Shown piece after piece: positions 8,944 to 17,172 of a stretch of 64,000 nucleotides of DNA. Both the position numbers and the translations under genes were made by a program. Below the pieces are notes generated by a model that worked only from the letters and a program-made list of their open reading frames with translations, did no database searches and had not been told where the DNA came from. This stretch comes from Verrucomicrobiales bacterium (GTDB taxonomy: Bacteria > Verrucomicrobiota > Verrucomicrobiia > Verrucomicrobiales > DEV007). Location: positions 1 to 64,000 of the forward strand of contig JARGPI010000025.1 in NCBI GenBank assembly GCA_029213005.1. Direction: 5' to 3'. Within the stretch, counting starts at the first letter, position 1; each line of letters opens with the position of its first letter.

Positions 8944-9636
8944 ATGTTAATTACAGTTCCAAATCTGCTCAATAGCGAGGAATTGGCGGAAGCCAGAGGT
9001 TTGCTCGATGCGGCGGAATGGGTAGACGGTCGGGTCACGGCCGGACACCAGTCTTCCCAGGCCAAAGACAATGAGCAAATTCCTGAGGGTCATCCGGCGG
9101 CTGAAAAGGTCGGGGATATGATACTTCGCGCCCTGGGGCAGAACCCGCTTTTCCTGAGCGCAGCGCTGCCTCTGCGGATCTTTCCGCCTTTGTTTAACCG
9201 TTATTCGGGAGGGCAGAATTTTGGAACTCACGTCGATAATGCGATTCGTCAGATCCCGGGGACTCCTCTGAGAATCCGGACTGACTTGTCGGCTACGGTG
9301 TTTTTTGAGGATCCGGATAAATACGAGGGAGGTGAACTGTGTGTTGAAGACACCTACGGTGTTCATCGAGTCAAGCTTCCGGCTGGATCGATGGTGCTGT
9401 ACCCTTCGACCAGTCTTCACCATGTCACTCCGGTTACCAGTGGTTCCCGGCTGTGCTCGTTTTTCTGGATCCAAAGTATGATTCGCGATGATACGCGAAG
9501 GTCTCTTCTGTTTGACATGGATCGATCCATCCAGCGCATCAGCGGTGAACTCGGGGAGCATGAAGCTGCCCGGAAGTCAGCGGTTGAGTTGACGGGGGTA
9601 TATCACAATATCCTCCGCCAGTGGGCTGAGATGTAG
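8944..9636 (+). CDS. piuC: PiuC-like Fe(II)/2-oxoglutarate dioxygenase
   Basis: The protein is 230 aa, matching the YbiX/PiuC family length of about 225. The iron ligands are visible as H96 and D98 (FGTHVDNAIR) and H159 or H160 (SLHHVTPVTSGSR). R169 is the probable 2-oxoglutarate ligand. YbiX/PiuC genes sit beside Fiu/PiuA catecholate-siderophore receptors and are iron-repressed. The substrate is unsettled; a role in siderophore processing is suspected. Here the gene is the third of a PepSY-receptor-PiuC operon, which matches that context. A hairpin overlaps the region just after its stop. Confidence 0.9.
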   Translation: MLITVPNLLNSEELAEARGLLDAAEWVDGRVTAGHQSSQAKDNEQIPEGHPAAEKVGDMILRALGQNPLFLSAALPLRIFPPLFNRYSGGQNFGTHVDNAIRQIPGTPLRIRTDLSATVFFEDPDKYEGGELCVEDTYGVHRVKLPAGSMVLYPSTSLHHVTPVTSGSRLCSFFWIQSMIRDDTRRSLLFDMDRSIQRISGELGEHEAARKSAVELTGVYHNILRQWAEM

Positions 9637-9642
9637 AATCCC

Positions 9643-9671
9643 GGCGGCACCGGGGATCAGCCGGTGTCGCC
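9643..9671. terminator. Hairpin between convergent piuC and TPR genes
   Basis: GGCGGCACCGG (9643-9653) pairs with CCGGTGTCGCC (9661-9671), with one G-T mismatch and a 7-base loop. It follows piuC by seven bases and overlaps the last codons of the convergent TPR gene. There is no long T run, so it may be a weak bidirectional terminator. Confidence 0.5.
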
Positions 9672-10973
9672 ACTTTCTTCCGTCGTGAAATAACGATTTC
9701 TGATACTGGCGAGTCGATCGCGACATTCCTGCCATTCGCCGATTTGGTTGAGGTTTTTATCTATTTCCTCTTTGCTGCCAAATCCGCTTTTTTTCCATTC
9801 GGAAATACCCAGCCACAGTGCCTGAACCGCCGCCTCCTGGCATCCAATAGAGAAGGCGAAGTGTAGATCGCCGTCATCGGGATCGAGAAATTCCAGTAGG
9901 TATTCCGTCAGAAATTGCGGGAAATGGTCGAGGTAGGTTTTTGCGCCGCGCCAGAACAGTTGCCCCAGTAATTCGTCATTGGGATCCTGATACGGAGCCG
10001 TAAAAGGCTGGATTTCCCTGAGGCCTTCCTCGACGATATCGGTGATCTCGTCCGCCTTTTCCTGATCCAGCGCAAATCCCAGAGTGACACGGGTCGTCAA
10101 CATCAGGCGCGCCATTTCCGGATCTTCCAGTTCAGCGGTTTCAATCAATCCGAGAGTCTCAAATGACTCCTTTTCGATGTGCTCTCTCTGCCCGGAATCA
10201 TAGAGCTGAACCCGTGCCCGGCTGCAATTGCTCAGCGCCACAGCGAGCATCCGTCGCGATTCCGGGTATTCGACAATCGGCCCGGCGCGGAGGATTGCGA
10301 TCGCTTTTTCATAGGCCTCGATACTTTCGCCCCGGTAATCATGTGGGTAATCGAGGGTTAAGCGAGCTAACAGATTGCCACGATTCATCCATGCGAGAGC
10401 GATTCGGGTCCGGAATACAGGATTGGCATCCAGGTCAAATCGATCGAGTATGGCGATGGCTGGATCGAGCGAAGTCAGCGCATCTTCAAGATTCGATTCC
10501 CCTCCGATTTTGCTGAGGGCATCCGCGCGGTTCATCCAGCCTGCGCTTTCCCCCCACTTGGTTGAGCTGCCATCTGCGGCCTGCTCTGCGACTCTGAATT
10601 CAATGGCTTTGTCGAAAGATTTGACCGCGGATTCCCAGTCTTCCCGCTTCGCACCGGAGAGGCGTGCCAGACCGTGGCAGGTCCAGAGGTTTGCGCTTCG
10701 TTTTGCGACGACTTCCGGCGGACACTTCAGAAGGATGCTCAGGGCTTCCTCGTAATCCTTTGCCGCGGCGTCCCAATTGCCGAGGGCCCGCTCAACGTGA
10801 CCGGTAGCGGTAAGTATAGAAACGGCTAGGCCGGGATCGTCATTCAGGTTGGATAGATGGGGTCGGAGTGAGTCCGCTTTTTCTTTAGCAGACTGGAAAG
10901 ATTCAGGTAGTCCCGCGGATAAATCCCCCTCAATTGAGAAGATAATTTCGCCAATGTGCTCAGTCGTATTCAA
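9657..10973 (-). CDS. TPR-repeat protein, cytoplasmic
   Basis: The protein is about 438 aa with TPR-like repeats ('ALGNWDAAAKDYEEALSIL', 'DWESAVKSFDKAIEFR', 'GESIEAYEKAIAIL'). No signal peptide is seen. The frame extends upstream through a strong intrinsic terminator at 11027-11052 and into the lipoprotein gene, so the real start must be downstream of the terminator. The only usable start seen is TTG at 10973, after a GGC-rich leader, so the start is uncertain. It is a protein-interaction scaffold of unknown partner and probably its own transcription unit, convergent with piuC. Confidence 0.7.
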   Translation of the reverse strand: MNTTEHIGEIIFSIEGDLSAGLPESFQSAKEKADSLRPHLSNLNDDPGLAVSILTATGHVERALGNWDAAAKDYEEALSILLKCPPEVVAKRSANLWTCHGLARLSGAKREDWESAVKSFDKAIEFRVAEQAADGSSTKWGESAGWMNRADALSKIGGESNLEDALTSLDPAIAILDRFDLDANPVFRTRIALAWMNRGNLLARLTLDYPHDYRGESIEAYEKAIAILRAGPIVEYPESRRMLAVALSNCSRARVQLYDSGQREHIEKESFETLGLIETAELEDPEMARLMLTTRVTLGFALDQEKADEITDIVEEGLREIQPFTAPYQDPNDELLGQLFWRGAKTYLDHFPQFLTEYLLEFLDPDDGDLHFAFSIGCQEAAVQALWLGISEWKKSGFGSKEEIDKNLNQIGEWQECRDRLASIRNRYFTTEESGDTG

Positions 10974-11026
10974 ATCGCCCGAGCCTAAATCATTTACCGG
11001 CTGGCCGCTACTGCTAAACCGAAAAA

Positions 11027-11052
11027 CGGCCGGCTTGAAATCAAGCCGGCCG
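11027..11052 (-). terminator. Strong intrinsic terminator
   Basis: A perfect 12-bp stem, CGGCCGGCTTGA/TCAAGCCGGCCG, has a 2-base loop. On the leftward strand a TTTTT run follows. It ends the operon that begins at 12981 and whose last gene is the small lipoprotein. Confidence 0.9.
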
Positions 11053-11086
11053 CCTCTTCTTTTACGGTACCCAGGGTGGGTCAAAA

Positions 11087-11194
11087 TTACTTGTAGCAGG
11101 ACACCGGGTCGCCGCATTTAGTCGCGCAGGAGCTCAGAGAGAGTACTGCGGTAATAAGGATGAAAGCAAGGATAACAGTGATAGTGGTTCTCAT
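11087..11194 (-). CDS. 35-aa putative lipoprotein
   Basis: A hydrophobic leader (ITVILAFILITAVLSLSSC) runs into a lipobox-like LSSC, with a short Cys-containing tail, CATKCGDPVSCYK. The mature peptide would be only about 13 residues with three cysteines. Its frame is open further upstream, but the ATG at 11194 gives the clean leader. It lies between a 55-aa gene and a strong terminator, so it is the last gene of the putative heme operon. No clear Shine-Dalgarno sequence is present. Function is unknown; metal or heme contact by the Cys residues is only a guess. Confidence 0.55.
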   Translation of the reverse strand: MRTTITVILAFILITAVLSLSSCATKCGDPVSCYK

Positions 11195-11231
11195 AGTGTG
11201 TGTATTTTTGTTTGATTTGTTTAAGTGAAAT

Positions 11232-11399
11232 TTAATTTTGGACCGTCTGCTTTTCCAGCTTCGCCTTTTTGCGGCGTTCTTTGGCACGGCGGGCCCGGTC
11301 TTCGCGAAATTGCTGTTCCAGCTCGCGAATGTAGGCGACGCGATCCTGAGGGATTGTGATAGTTCCGGAGTATCTGGAATCTGAGTTGTTATAAGTCAT
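11232..11399 (-). CDS. 55-aa basic peptide coupled to HemS-like gene
   Basis: The start at 11399 was chosen because its ATG overlaps the TGA of the upstream HemS-like gene (ATGA), a sign of translational coupling. The peptide has a short polar N-terminus (MTYNNSDSRYSGT) and a strongly charged helical part (about 20-50, ELEQQFREDRARRAKERRKK). It does not show the HemP hemin-uptake peptide pattern. Its tight coupling suggests it works with the protein upstream. I recognise no family. Confidence 0.6.
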   Translation of the reverse strand: MTYNNSDSRYSGTITIPQDRVAYIRELEQQFREDRARRAKERRKKAKLEKQTVQN

Positions 11400-12268
11400 G
11401 AGCATGGAGAATCCGGATATTTTATTCTGGAGCTTTGACACATGATCTCCCACCCGGTGAGGAGATTGGTGTCTTCGACGAGGAATTCGAGACTCTGAAT
11501 TCCGTGAGAATTGTAAATTTCGATAGCGGCGAAGTTGGAGCTGTCGATTTGCTTCTCTTTCAAAACCATCGCGTGTAGATTCCGCATGTTTATCGCGGTG
11601 ATCCCACCGTAAGCTTCGTGAATGGAGATAATACCAGCGTTGATGTTCACTCCATCGAAGATTGATAAATCAGTAAGGTCGGTGTGACTGGACAGCATCC
11701 GGGTATGCACGGGGATACCGGAATGAATCAGCGAAAGGATGATGTCGTAAATGGGATGATAGTCAGGAAATTGGACCCGGATGTCGGCGGCTTTCTCGCA
11801 CTTTGGACACATCGGTAGTTCGGAAATGAGGTCATCTCTCCATTGGGTGATTTCCTCTGAAGCGACCCGGTTCTGAAAGCAGTCACTGAGCATTTGCTGA
11901 AATACCTTCATCGTGCTGATTGAAGGCATGACGTAGATGCTGAACCCGGCAGGACGGCTGTTAAACTCGAAGTCGATGGAATACATGCCGGACAATTCAT
12001 CTCCCGATTGGGTTGCGTGGATCGCTACCAATTGTTTCAATGAAATACATAATCCGTTTGCGGGATCACTGAGTTGTCTGGTTTCGGGGTCGTAGAAGAG
12101 ATTTTCAATAGAAGCGAATTTTCCGATGCCGCCTCCATCGGTGCGACTCTGTAGATAGACCGACCCGAGTTGATTCAGGTAGTTGATGAACCCGGAGAAA
12201 TCGCCGGTTAGGGCCATCCAATGGGTATCGGTGGGGAGATCAATTGTGGTTGGTTGTTGGCTTTCCAT
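11396..12268 (-). CDS. Divergent HemS/ChuX-like heme protein (second copy)
   Basis: The protein is 290 aa and lacks a signal peptide. Two regions resemble the HemS/ChuX fold: LGSVYLQSRTDGGG...ENLF (about 34-58) and NINAGIISIHEAYGGI followed by NLHAMVLKEKQ...FAAIEIYNSHGIQSLEFL (C-terminal third). The latter parallels the HemS segment 'NAGCIQIHTG...' and its SLEVFD strand. A CPKC motif lies at residues 154-157. Cytosolic HemS/ChuX proteins bind or degrade imported heme. The relation is distant and rests on pattern reading only. It lies 17 bases behind a related gene, downstream of a Fur-like site. Confidence 0.5.
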   Translation of the reverse strand: MESQQPTTIDLPTDTHWMALTGDFSGFINYLNQLGSVYLQSRTDGGGIGKFASIENLFYDPETRQLSDPANGLCISLKQLVAIHATQSGDELSGMYSIDFEFNSRPAGFSIYVMPSISTMKVFQQMLSDCFQNRVASEEITQWRDDLISELPMCPKCEKAADIRVQFPDYHPIYDIILSLIHSGIPVHTRMLSSHTDLTDLSIFDGVNINAGIISIHEAYGGITAINMRNLHAMVLKEKQIDSSNFAAIEIYNSHGIQSLEFLVEDTNLLTGWEIMCQSSRIKYPDSPCS

Positions 12269-12285
12269 GTGACTGATGAAATCGT

Positions 12286-12981
12286 TTAAAGAGAGGTAAA
12301 GTGTAGTTCCCCGGATCCTTCATCATTCTGAGTGACTCTCAGTAGAGGGGAGGTCAGATCGATGTAGATGGATTTTTGCTGCTTCGAATCGAAAATCCGC
12401 AGGATGCTTTGGTCCCGGTCTGTCCAGGTCGGTCGGATTTGGCTTGTGATCCGGAGGGCCCGGGTTTCGATGGTTAAGCTCAATTCTTTCCAGTTGGAAA
12501 TCCGGGTCGCAGTGGAATAACAGGAGTGAGGGCATTCCGAGCAGGGATTGGCGCAGTCGGTCCATTCATCCATCCAGGGGACGGGTATGATGCTGCCATC
12601 GAAGCCGAAGTATTTTTTGATCCTTCTGAGCACGTCGTTGGGCTCTTTTTGAAGGTAGGTCTTGGTGATGAGGATCTCGGATTGATCTCCCAGCTCGATC
12701 AGAAATTCGAGTTCCCCGGCTTCCGGTTTTCCGAAAAGGCGGATCTGCCGGATGGCTGATGGGCGGATTTTCAATCCCGTGACCGGATCACTGAGCCAGT
12801 TCTGGTTGGTCCTTGATCGCCGGGGACGAAACGGGCCGAATTCCGGTTCGGAAAGAAGGGTTAATCCCCTGAGCCTCGTCAGCCATCGAACCTTGCCGAG
12901 ATGAAGCAACTGGTTCAAGACGGCTTCCGGATGCCTCGAAAAACAGGTGGTTGCAGAGATATGACCAAGTTGCACGCTCAT
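12286..12981 (-). CDS. Divergent HemS/ChuX-like heme protein (first copy)
   Basis: The protein is 231 aa and probably cytoplasmic. The N-terminal half reads like a HemS/ChuX module (LLHLGKVRWLTRLRGLTLLSE, then NWLSDPVTGLKI), parallel to the start of the following gene, so the two appear to be paralogues. A cluster of four cysteines (residues 143, 147, 150 and 154: C-x3-C-x2-C-x3-C) suggests a metal site, which is not a HemS feature. It heads the four-gene leftward unit ending at the 11027 terminator. A Fur-like palindrome lies 5-19 bases before its ATG. Confidence 0.5.
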   Translation of the reverse strand: MSVQLGHISATTCFSRHPEAVLNQLLHLGKVRWLTRLRGLTLLSEPEFGPFRPRRSRTNQNWLSDPVTGLKIRPSAIRQIRLFGKPEAGELEFLIELGDQSEILITKTYLQKEPNDVLRRIKKYFGFDGSIIPVPWMDEWTDCANPCSECPHSCYSTATRISNWKELSLTIETRALRITSQIRPTWTDRDQSILRIFDSKQQKSIYIDLTSPLLRVTQNDEGSGELHFTSL

Positions 12982-12985
12982 TTAA

Positions 12986-13000
12986 TGATAATGAGTCGCA
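12986..13000. promoter_or_regulatory. Fur-like 7-1-7 site before HemS-like operon
   Basis: TGATAAT-G-AGTCGCA resembles the 4851 and 5429 sites and the classical Fur core TGATAAT. It overlaps the ribosome-binding region of the first HemS-like gene, so it could also act at the level of translation initiation. The inverted symmetry is weaker than at the other two sites. Confidence 0.5.
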
Positions 13001-13057
13001 ATAACAACTTAAGTCAAATCGGTTTTCCGTTAAATGATCGCGATGGAATGCGGAAGC

Positions 13058-14323
13058 TTAGCGTTCCAGCTTTTTCCGGATCGTGGTGCGGTTTGCGGAG
13101 AGGGCTGCGGCCATGGGCGCGAGTTTCCCGTCGAACCGGGCGAGAAGTTTTTCGATGAGGAGGCGTTCCAGATCGCCGGACAGGTTGCGGTAAGTGTCGA
13201 GCGAGTCGGTATCGCCCAGCCACAGGTCGATGGCGTCAGATAGCGCGTCGGCTGCAGTGTGGGGTTCGGTGGTCTGACACTTTTCGAGAAAGTAGTCGGG
13301 GAGGTGAGAACAATCGAGCGTCATACCGCTTTTACCGATGGTGTAGGCGTAGGTGATGACATTTTGGAGCTCGCGCAGATTGCCGGGCCAGTTGTGGGTG
13401 GAGAGGCGATTCAGAAAAGCCCGGTCGACGGTAACATGTCGGGAATGATCGAGGAGCCCGAGAAAATAGCTGACGAGCACCGGGATATCTTCCAATCGTT
13501 GTTTCAAAGCCGGGAGCCTGATTTCCAGAACCTGGAGCCGGTAAAAAAGGTCGCTACGGAATTGACCACTTCCAACTCGATTGACCAAATCGAGGGGTGC
13601 CGTCGCGATAAGGCGAAAATTTGACCGGGGATTCTCCAGTCCATTTGCGATCCTGATCTGGCAGGTCGGATCCAGATCGGAGATGGGATCGATAAATAAA
13701 ACATAGTTCTTTTCATCGGATGTGAGAAGTTTCTCCAAACCGGTGATTCCGGTCTCCGGGGAAAAATGACGAACCTCGCAATCGCTGTGATTGGCGATCA
13801 GTTTTGCTGCCGTGGTTTTACCCGATCCGGTTTCCCCGAGGATCAAAACCGGCTCCCGGGACGCGCTGGCATGAGCGATCGTCTGAAAAACGTTTCGCAT
13901 AGAGGGGGCGCCACCGATGAAGGTGGACGCTACCCCGGAAGCCTCCACCGGGGCTGCCTTTGATTTCACCAGAGCGCGGATCGCGGCGGAGAAAGATTCG
14001 AAATCGATCGGCTTGTCGAAGAAATCAGTGACTCCCAGTTTTCGCGCGGCAATGGCATTTTCAATAGCGCCGTGAGCGGTGATGAGCAGCGTCGGGGGGC
14101 GCTTCGACGGATCCATCGTCTCGAGAAAATTCAGCCCGTTCCCATCGGGCAGGCCGATATCGAGGATCATGCCGCATACCGGTTTCTGCTTTAAAAAATC
14201 CCGGGCCCGTGACAGGGATCCGACAATTTCCGGGGTTCCGCCACACTTGCGGACCGTGGCGGCAATCGCGATCGAAAGGGCGCGTTCGTCTTCGACAATT
14301 AACAGGGTGGTCAGTTCGCTCAT
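13058..14323 (-). CDS. NtrC-like response regulator lacking GAFTGA
   Basis: The protein is 421 aa. Its receiver domain (about 5-120) has acidic E11/D12, phosphoacceptor D55, the ITAHG motif and K104. An AAA+ domain (about 135-360) has Walker A GETGSGKT (163-170). The C-terminus is a Fis-type helix-turn-helix (about 380-421, MAAALSANRTTIRKKLER). Where sigma-54 activators carry GAFTGA there is only HFSPETGITGLEKLL, shortened. Walker B reads VLFIDP, with the usual Glu replaced by Pro at 213. The arginine region FRSDLFYRL is kept. It is probably a DNA-binding regulator that does not remodel sigma-54 holoenzyme. It is coupled to the sensor kinase by an ATGA overlap. Confidence 0.88.
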   Translation of the reverse strand: MSELTTLLIVEDERALSIAIAATVRKCGGTPEIVGSLSRARDFLKQKPVCGMILDIGLPDGNGLNFLETMDPSKRPPTLLITAHGAIENAIAARKLGVTDFFDKPIDFESFSAAIRALVKSKAAPVEASGVASTFIGGAPSMRNVFQTIAHASASREPVLILGETGSGKTTAAKLIANHSDCEVRHFSPETGITGLEKLLTSDEKNYVLFIDPISDLDPTCQIRIANGLENPRSNFRLIATAPLDLVNRVGSGQFRSDLFYRLQVLEIRLPALKQRLEDIPVLVSYFLGLLDHSRHVTVDRAFLNRLSTHNWPGNLRELQNVITYAYTIGKSGMTLDCSHLPDYFLEKCQTTEPHTAADALSDAIDLWLGDTDSLDTYRNLSGDLERLLIEKLLARFDGKLAPMAAALSANRTTIRKKLER

Positions 14324-15666
14324 GATCGATAGAGGGGTAGGGTGATAGTGATGGTTGCGCCATTCCGCCCGGTGTGGTTCCGGGCGGAAATGGTGCCGCC
14401 GTGAGATTCGGTCAGGTCTTTCGAGAGGGTCAGGCCGATCCCCATACCGCCTTCTTTTTCGGTATAAAAAGGTTCGCCGAATCGCTTCAGTGCTTCGGCG
14501 GAGAAGCCCGGGCCGTTATCGCTGATTTCCACGATGGCGAACCCTTCACCTGTCGAACTGGTTTTCACCACAATTTCGCCACCGTCCGGCATGGCCTGGA
14601 TGCTATTCAAAACCAGGTTCCGGATGACCTGCTCAATCCGGCTGGAGTCCGCTAAGATCGACAGGCTGTCTTCAGACAACTGCAGTGTAAGTTGAGAACC
14701 GGCATGAATCGCCTGTGCTTCCAGCCGGGCGCAGACTTGCGATATCAAATCGTTCAGATCACATGGCTTCAGTTTTGCCGGTCTTGTTTTGGCCACATAG
14801 AGCCATTGATTCACAAGGTCGGAGATTTGATCGACTTCGCCTTTGATCATTTCGACCGACTCGAGGGTTTCTCCGCTGGCGTTTTCGGCCATCAAGTCGG
14901 CGTGAAGTCGGATCGCGGCGGCGGGGTTTTTCACCTCGTGCGCTAAACTGGTGGCGACCCGACCGAGGGCTGCGAGACGCTCGGACCGGAGTCGAAGCTC
15001 TTTTTCGTGGTGAAGCGACTCCCTCGTTTCAATGAGGGCGCGGGCGAGATGGCCGATTTCATCATTTCGCTGCAGCACAGACGCTGGCATATCTGACACG
15101 GCGGTTTCCTGTTTCAGGTTGGGAAGCCAATGAGTCAAGGCACGGAGCGGTTTCACGATGTTGAGACCGAAGACAAAAGCGAGCGTGGCGCAACCTACCG
15201 CGAGAATGACAATCGGGATTAGAAAGGTGGGGGTGAGTAAATCCCTGCTTTCCCGGGGGCGGATCAGCACCAGATATTCGTCGGAATCCGACAGCGGACT
15301 GATCGCGATATCCTCATTTTCAATCTCACGAACCCGGGTTCCCGGTTCTGACGTCATTTCGACGATCACTTGTCGAAGTTCTATTGAAATCCGGTCGTTG
15401 GCCTGATCCTTTCGGTAAAAACCAACTCCCATGTCGAGAATATTGGAGAGTTGAGACGCCAGCCGGGGAGATTTCGGATAGCGGAGGTCTTCGATAAAGG
15501 CAGCGTTAGTTTCCGCCAGCTCTTTGAATCGGGCCAGAGACTCGATCCGGTTGAGTCGCGATGTCCAACTGAGGAACAAAATCGACGAAATCAGAAAGAA
15601 CAGCCCAATCCAAATGGCCAGATTTCTCGCTAACGTGAAGTTCTTATCCGTTTTCTGTTCACTCAC
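14320..15666 (-). CDS. Membrane sensor histidine kinase
   Basis: The protein is 448 aa from the GTG at 15666 (VSEQKTDKNF); the longer frame adds a basic stretch without features. There are two membrane segments (about 15-36, IWIGLFFLISSILFLSW; about 150-175, FLIPIVILAVGCATLAFVFGL) with a sensor loop of about 110 aa between. A HAMP linker, the H-box LAHEVKNPAAAI, the N-box IRNLVLNSIQAMPDGG and the G-boxes SDNGPGFS and GGMGIGLTLS follow. It presumably phosphorylates the coupled NtrC-like regulator. The H-box and N-box wording is of the NtrB/AtoS type. The signal is unknown. Confidence 0.9.
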   Translation of the reverse strand: MSEQKTDKNFTLARNLAIWIGLFFLISSILFLSWTSRLNRIESLARFKELAETNAAFIEDLRYPKSPRLASQLSNILDMGVGFYRKDQANDRISIELRQVIVEMTSEPGTRVREIENEDIAISPLSDSDEYLVLIRPRESRDLLTPTFLIPIVILAVGCATLAFVFGLNIVKPLRALTHWLPNLKQETAVSDMPASVLQRNDEIGHLARALIETRESLHHEKELRLRSERLAALGRVATSLAHEVKNPAAAIRLHADLMAENASGETLESVEMIKGEVDQISDLVNQWLYVAKTRPAKLKPCDLNDLISQVCARLEAQAIHAGSQLTLQLSEDSLSILADSSRIEQVIRNLVLNSIQAMPDGGEIVVKTSSTGEGFAIVEISDNGPGFSAEALKRFGEPFYTEKEGGMGIGLTLSKDLTESHGGTISARNHTGRNGATITITLPLYRS

Positions 15667-15813
15667 GGTATATAATGAACAGTTTTTGTGCAGTTTGCCA
15701 TTTCTAAATCTCCTAACCTCGGTTTCGGGGACGGACGCAAAAATAAGCAATTTGCGGGCAGGCTCGTGCAATCCATGCCGAGATTATGGTCTCGAAGCGC
15801 TGTACTCTGAGTT

Positions 15814-16380
15814 ATGACAGCAATCACCAAACTACAGCAGAAAATCGACGAACTGATCGTTCAACTTGACCTTGGAAAAATGGAAGCCGTTCAGAAGGTC
15901 GAGGAAGCCAAAGAAGATTTACATTCCGCGCTCAACCGGATTCGCCGGTCGAAAGAAACCGCCAAAGAAGCGCTTCAGGAGGATCTGGGTCACGTTCAGC
16001 TGCAATTGAAGCTGGGTAAGATGGAGAGCCGGGATGCTTATTTCGAACAAAAGCAAAAGATCGAGAAATCGGTTCATCGAGCTGCTCAGTCGCTGAAAAA
16101 ATGTGAGCATCACGCAGAGGACGAATTCCATGATGCTGCCGAAAACTTGATCGATCGAATTCATGTTCTGGGATTTAACCTCGCTCTCGCAGGGGAAATT
16201 GCCGTCGACGAAGTCCAGGAAACCAAAGCCAAAGTGAAGGCCAAACTCGCCGGCGTGGGAGAGGAGCTTCGCGAGGTTGGTGACCATGCCGAGGCAAGTG
16301 CGGGCGAAGTGGTGAAAGAAAGCAAAGCAGCTCTCGCTGACATCCGATCCAATTTGAGCACGCTGTTTAAATCAGCGTAA
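15814..16380 (+). CDS. Coiled-coil protein with internal repeat
   Basis: The protein is 188 aa, almost wholly alpha-helical and charged, with no signal peptide. An internal duplication is visible: VQLDLGKMEAVQKVEEAKE near residue 16 and LQLKLGKMESRDAYFEQKQ near residue 63. The C-terminal third is Ala/Glu/Lys-rich (KAKVKAKLAGVGEELREVGDHAEAS), like stress-type or apolipoprotein-like amphipathic helices. It is divergent from the sensor kinase. I do not recognise a family; a structural or envelope-stress role is only a guess. It is followed by a hairpin. Confidence 0.75.
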   Translation: MTAITKLQQKIDELIVQLDLGKMEAVQKVEEAKEDLHSALNRIRRSKETAKEALQEDLGHVQLQLKLGKMESRDAYFEQKQKIEKSVHRAAQSLKKCEHHAEDEFHDAAENLIDRIHVLGFNLALAGEIAVDEVQETKAKVKAKLAGVGEELREVGDHAEASAGEVVKESKAALADIRSNLSTLFKSA

Positions 16381-16396
16381 GGTTCCCCAAAACCGG

Positions 16397-16439
16397 ACCG
16401 GATAGCTCCCTTGAATAAAGAATCATGGAGCTGTCCGGT
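16397..16439 (+). terminator. Hairpin after coiled-coil gene
   Basis: ACCGGATAGCTCC (16397-16409) pairs with GGAGCTGTCCGGT (16427-16439), 12 of 13 positions, around a 17-base loop. No T run follows, so intrinsic termination is uncertain. It lies 16 bases after the stop of the coiled-coil gene. Confidence 0.5.
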
Positions 16440-16506
16440 ATTGGCTTGCCTTGTCACGGGATTCGCACTAAACAGGTTGCGATGAGCCTCCCGGCTCCAA
16501 CCTGCG

Positions 16507-17172
16507 ATGCGTTCACGTTTCACTCGATTTTTTCGGTATCTTTTAATTCTCTGCCTGTTGTTGGCGGGGTGGATTCTGTTTGATCTATACCAACCTCAAA
16601 AGGTTGATCTGCGAAATTTTGATCCGGTAGAGGTCGCCCGGCTCGATACTGCCATGTGGAAGTCCTACTATAAAAAGGATCGCGCTCAGTTATATGCCGA
16701 ACTTACTGAATTGCTCGAAATTCAGTATCAATTGAGCTTCTGGAAAAAGCAGCAAGTCGCCTGGTATGCCGGCAGTGCGGCTTTCGTTTTTAAAAAGGGC
16801 CGCTCCCGCAAAGACTATGAAAAGGCGCTTCCCGATCTCACCAAATTTTTTGAGAGAATTCATGCTTTAAGCCTGACTGATTTTGATGCTGCTGAGGCGG
16901 CCCGCCTCGAACTGGAATGGTGGATTATCCATCGGGAACGGAACAAAAGAAAACCGGGGGAATTGGCCCGGGCGCTTGCAGAAGCTGTCGCTGAACTATA
17001 CCAAATGCCGGTCGATAAGTTTACTGATTACGGCGACTTCAGGGCCCGTGCCATGGGGATCCGGGATCAAAAGTCAAAAGCCGGAGGCGTGACGGAAGAG
17101 GATTGGGAAAATATAGAAACGCTTTTGAATCAATCGTGGCGTTCCCTGCATGATGCCGTGAATCAATCCTGA
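16507..17172 (+). CDS. Membrane-anchored hypothetical protein
   Basis: The protein is 221 aa. A basic N-terminus and one membrane segment (about 9-27, FRYLLILCLLLAGWILFDLY) are followed by a helical, charged periplasmic domain. A conserved-looking segment reads VARLDTAMWKSYYKKDRAQLYAEL near residues 43-66. The Trp/Tyr-rich helices resemble uncharacterised proteins seen in Bacteroidota and Verrucomicrobiota; no domain can be named. Its last ten bases overlap the 3' end of the convergent LysR gene. Confidence 0.75.
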   Translation: MRSRFTRFFRYLLILCLLLAGWILFDLYQPQKVDLRNFDPVEVARLDTAMWKSYYKKDRAQLYAELTELLEIQYQLSFWKKQQVAWYAGSAAFVFKKGRSRKDYEKALPDLTKFFERIHALSLTDFDAAEAARLELEWWIIHRERNKRKPGELARALAEAVAELYQMPVDKFTDYGDFRARAMGIRDQKSKAGGVTEEDWENIETLLNQSWRSLHDAVNQS

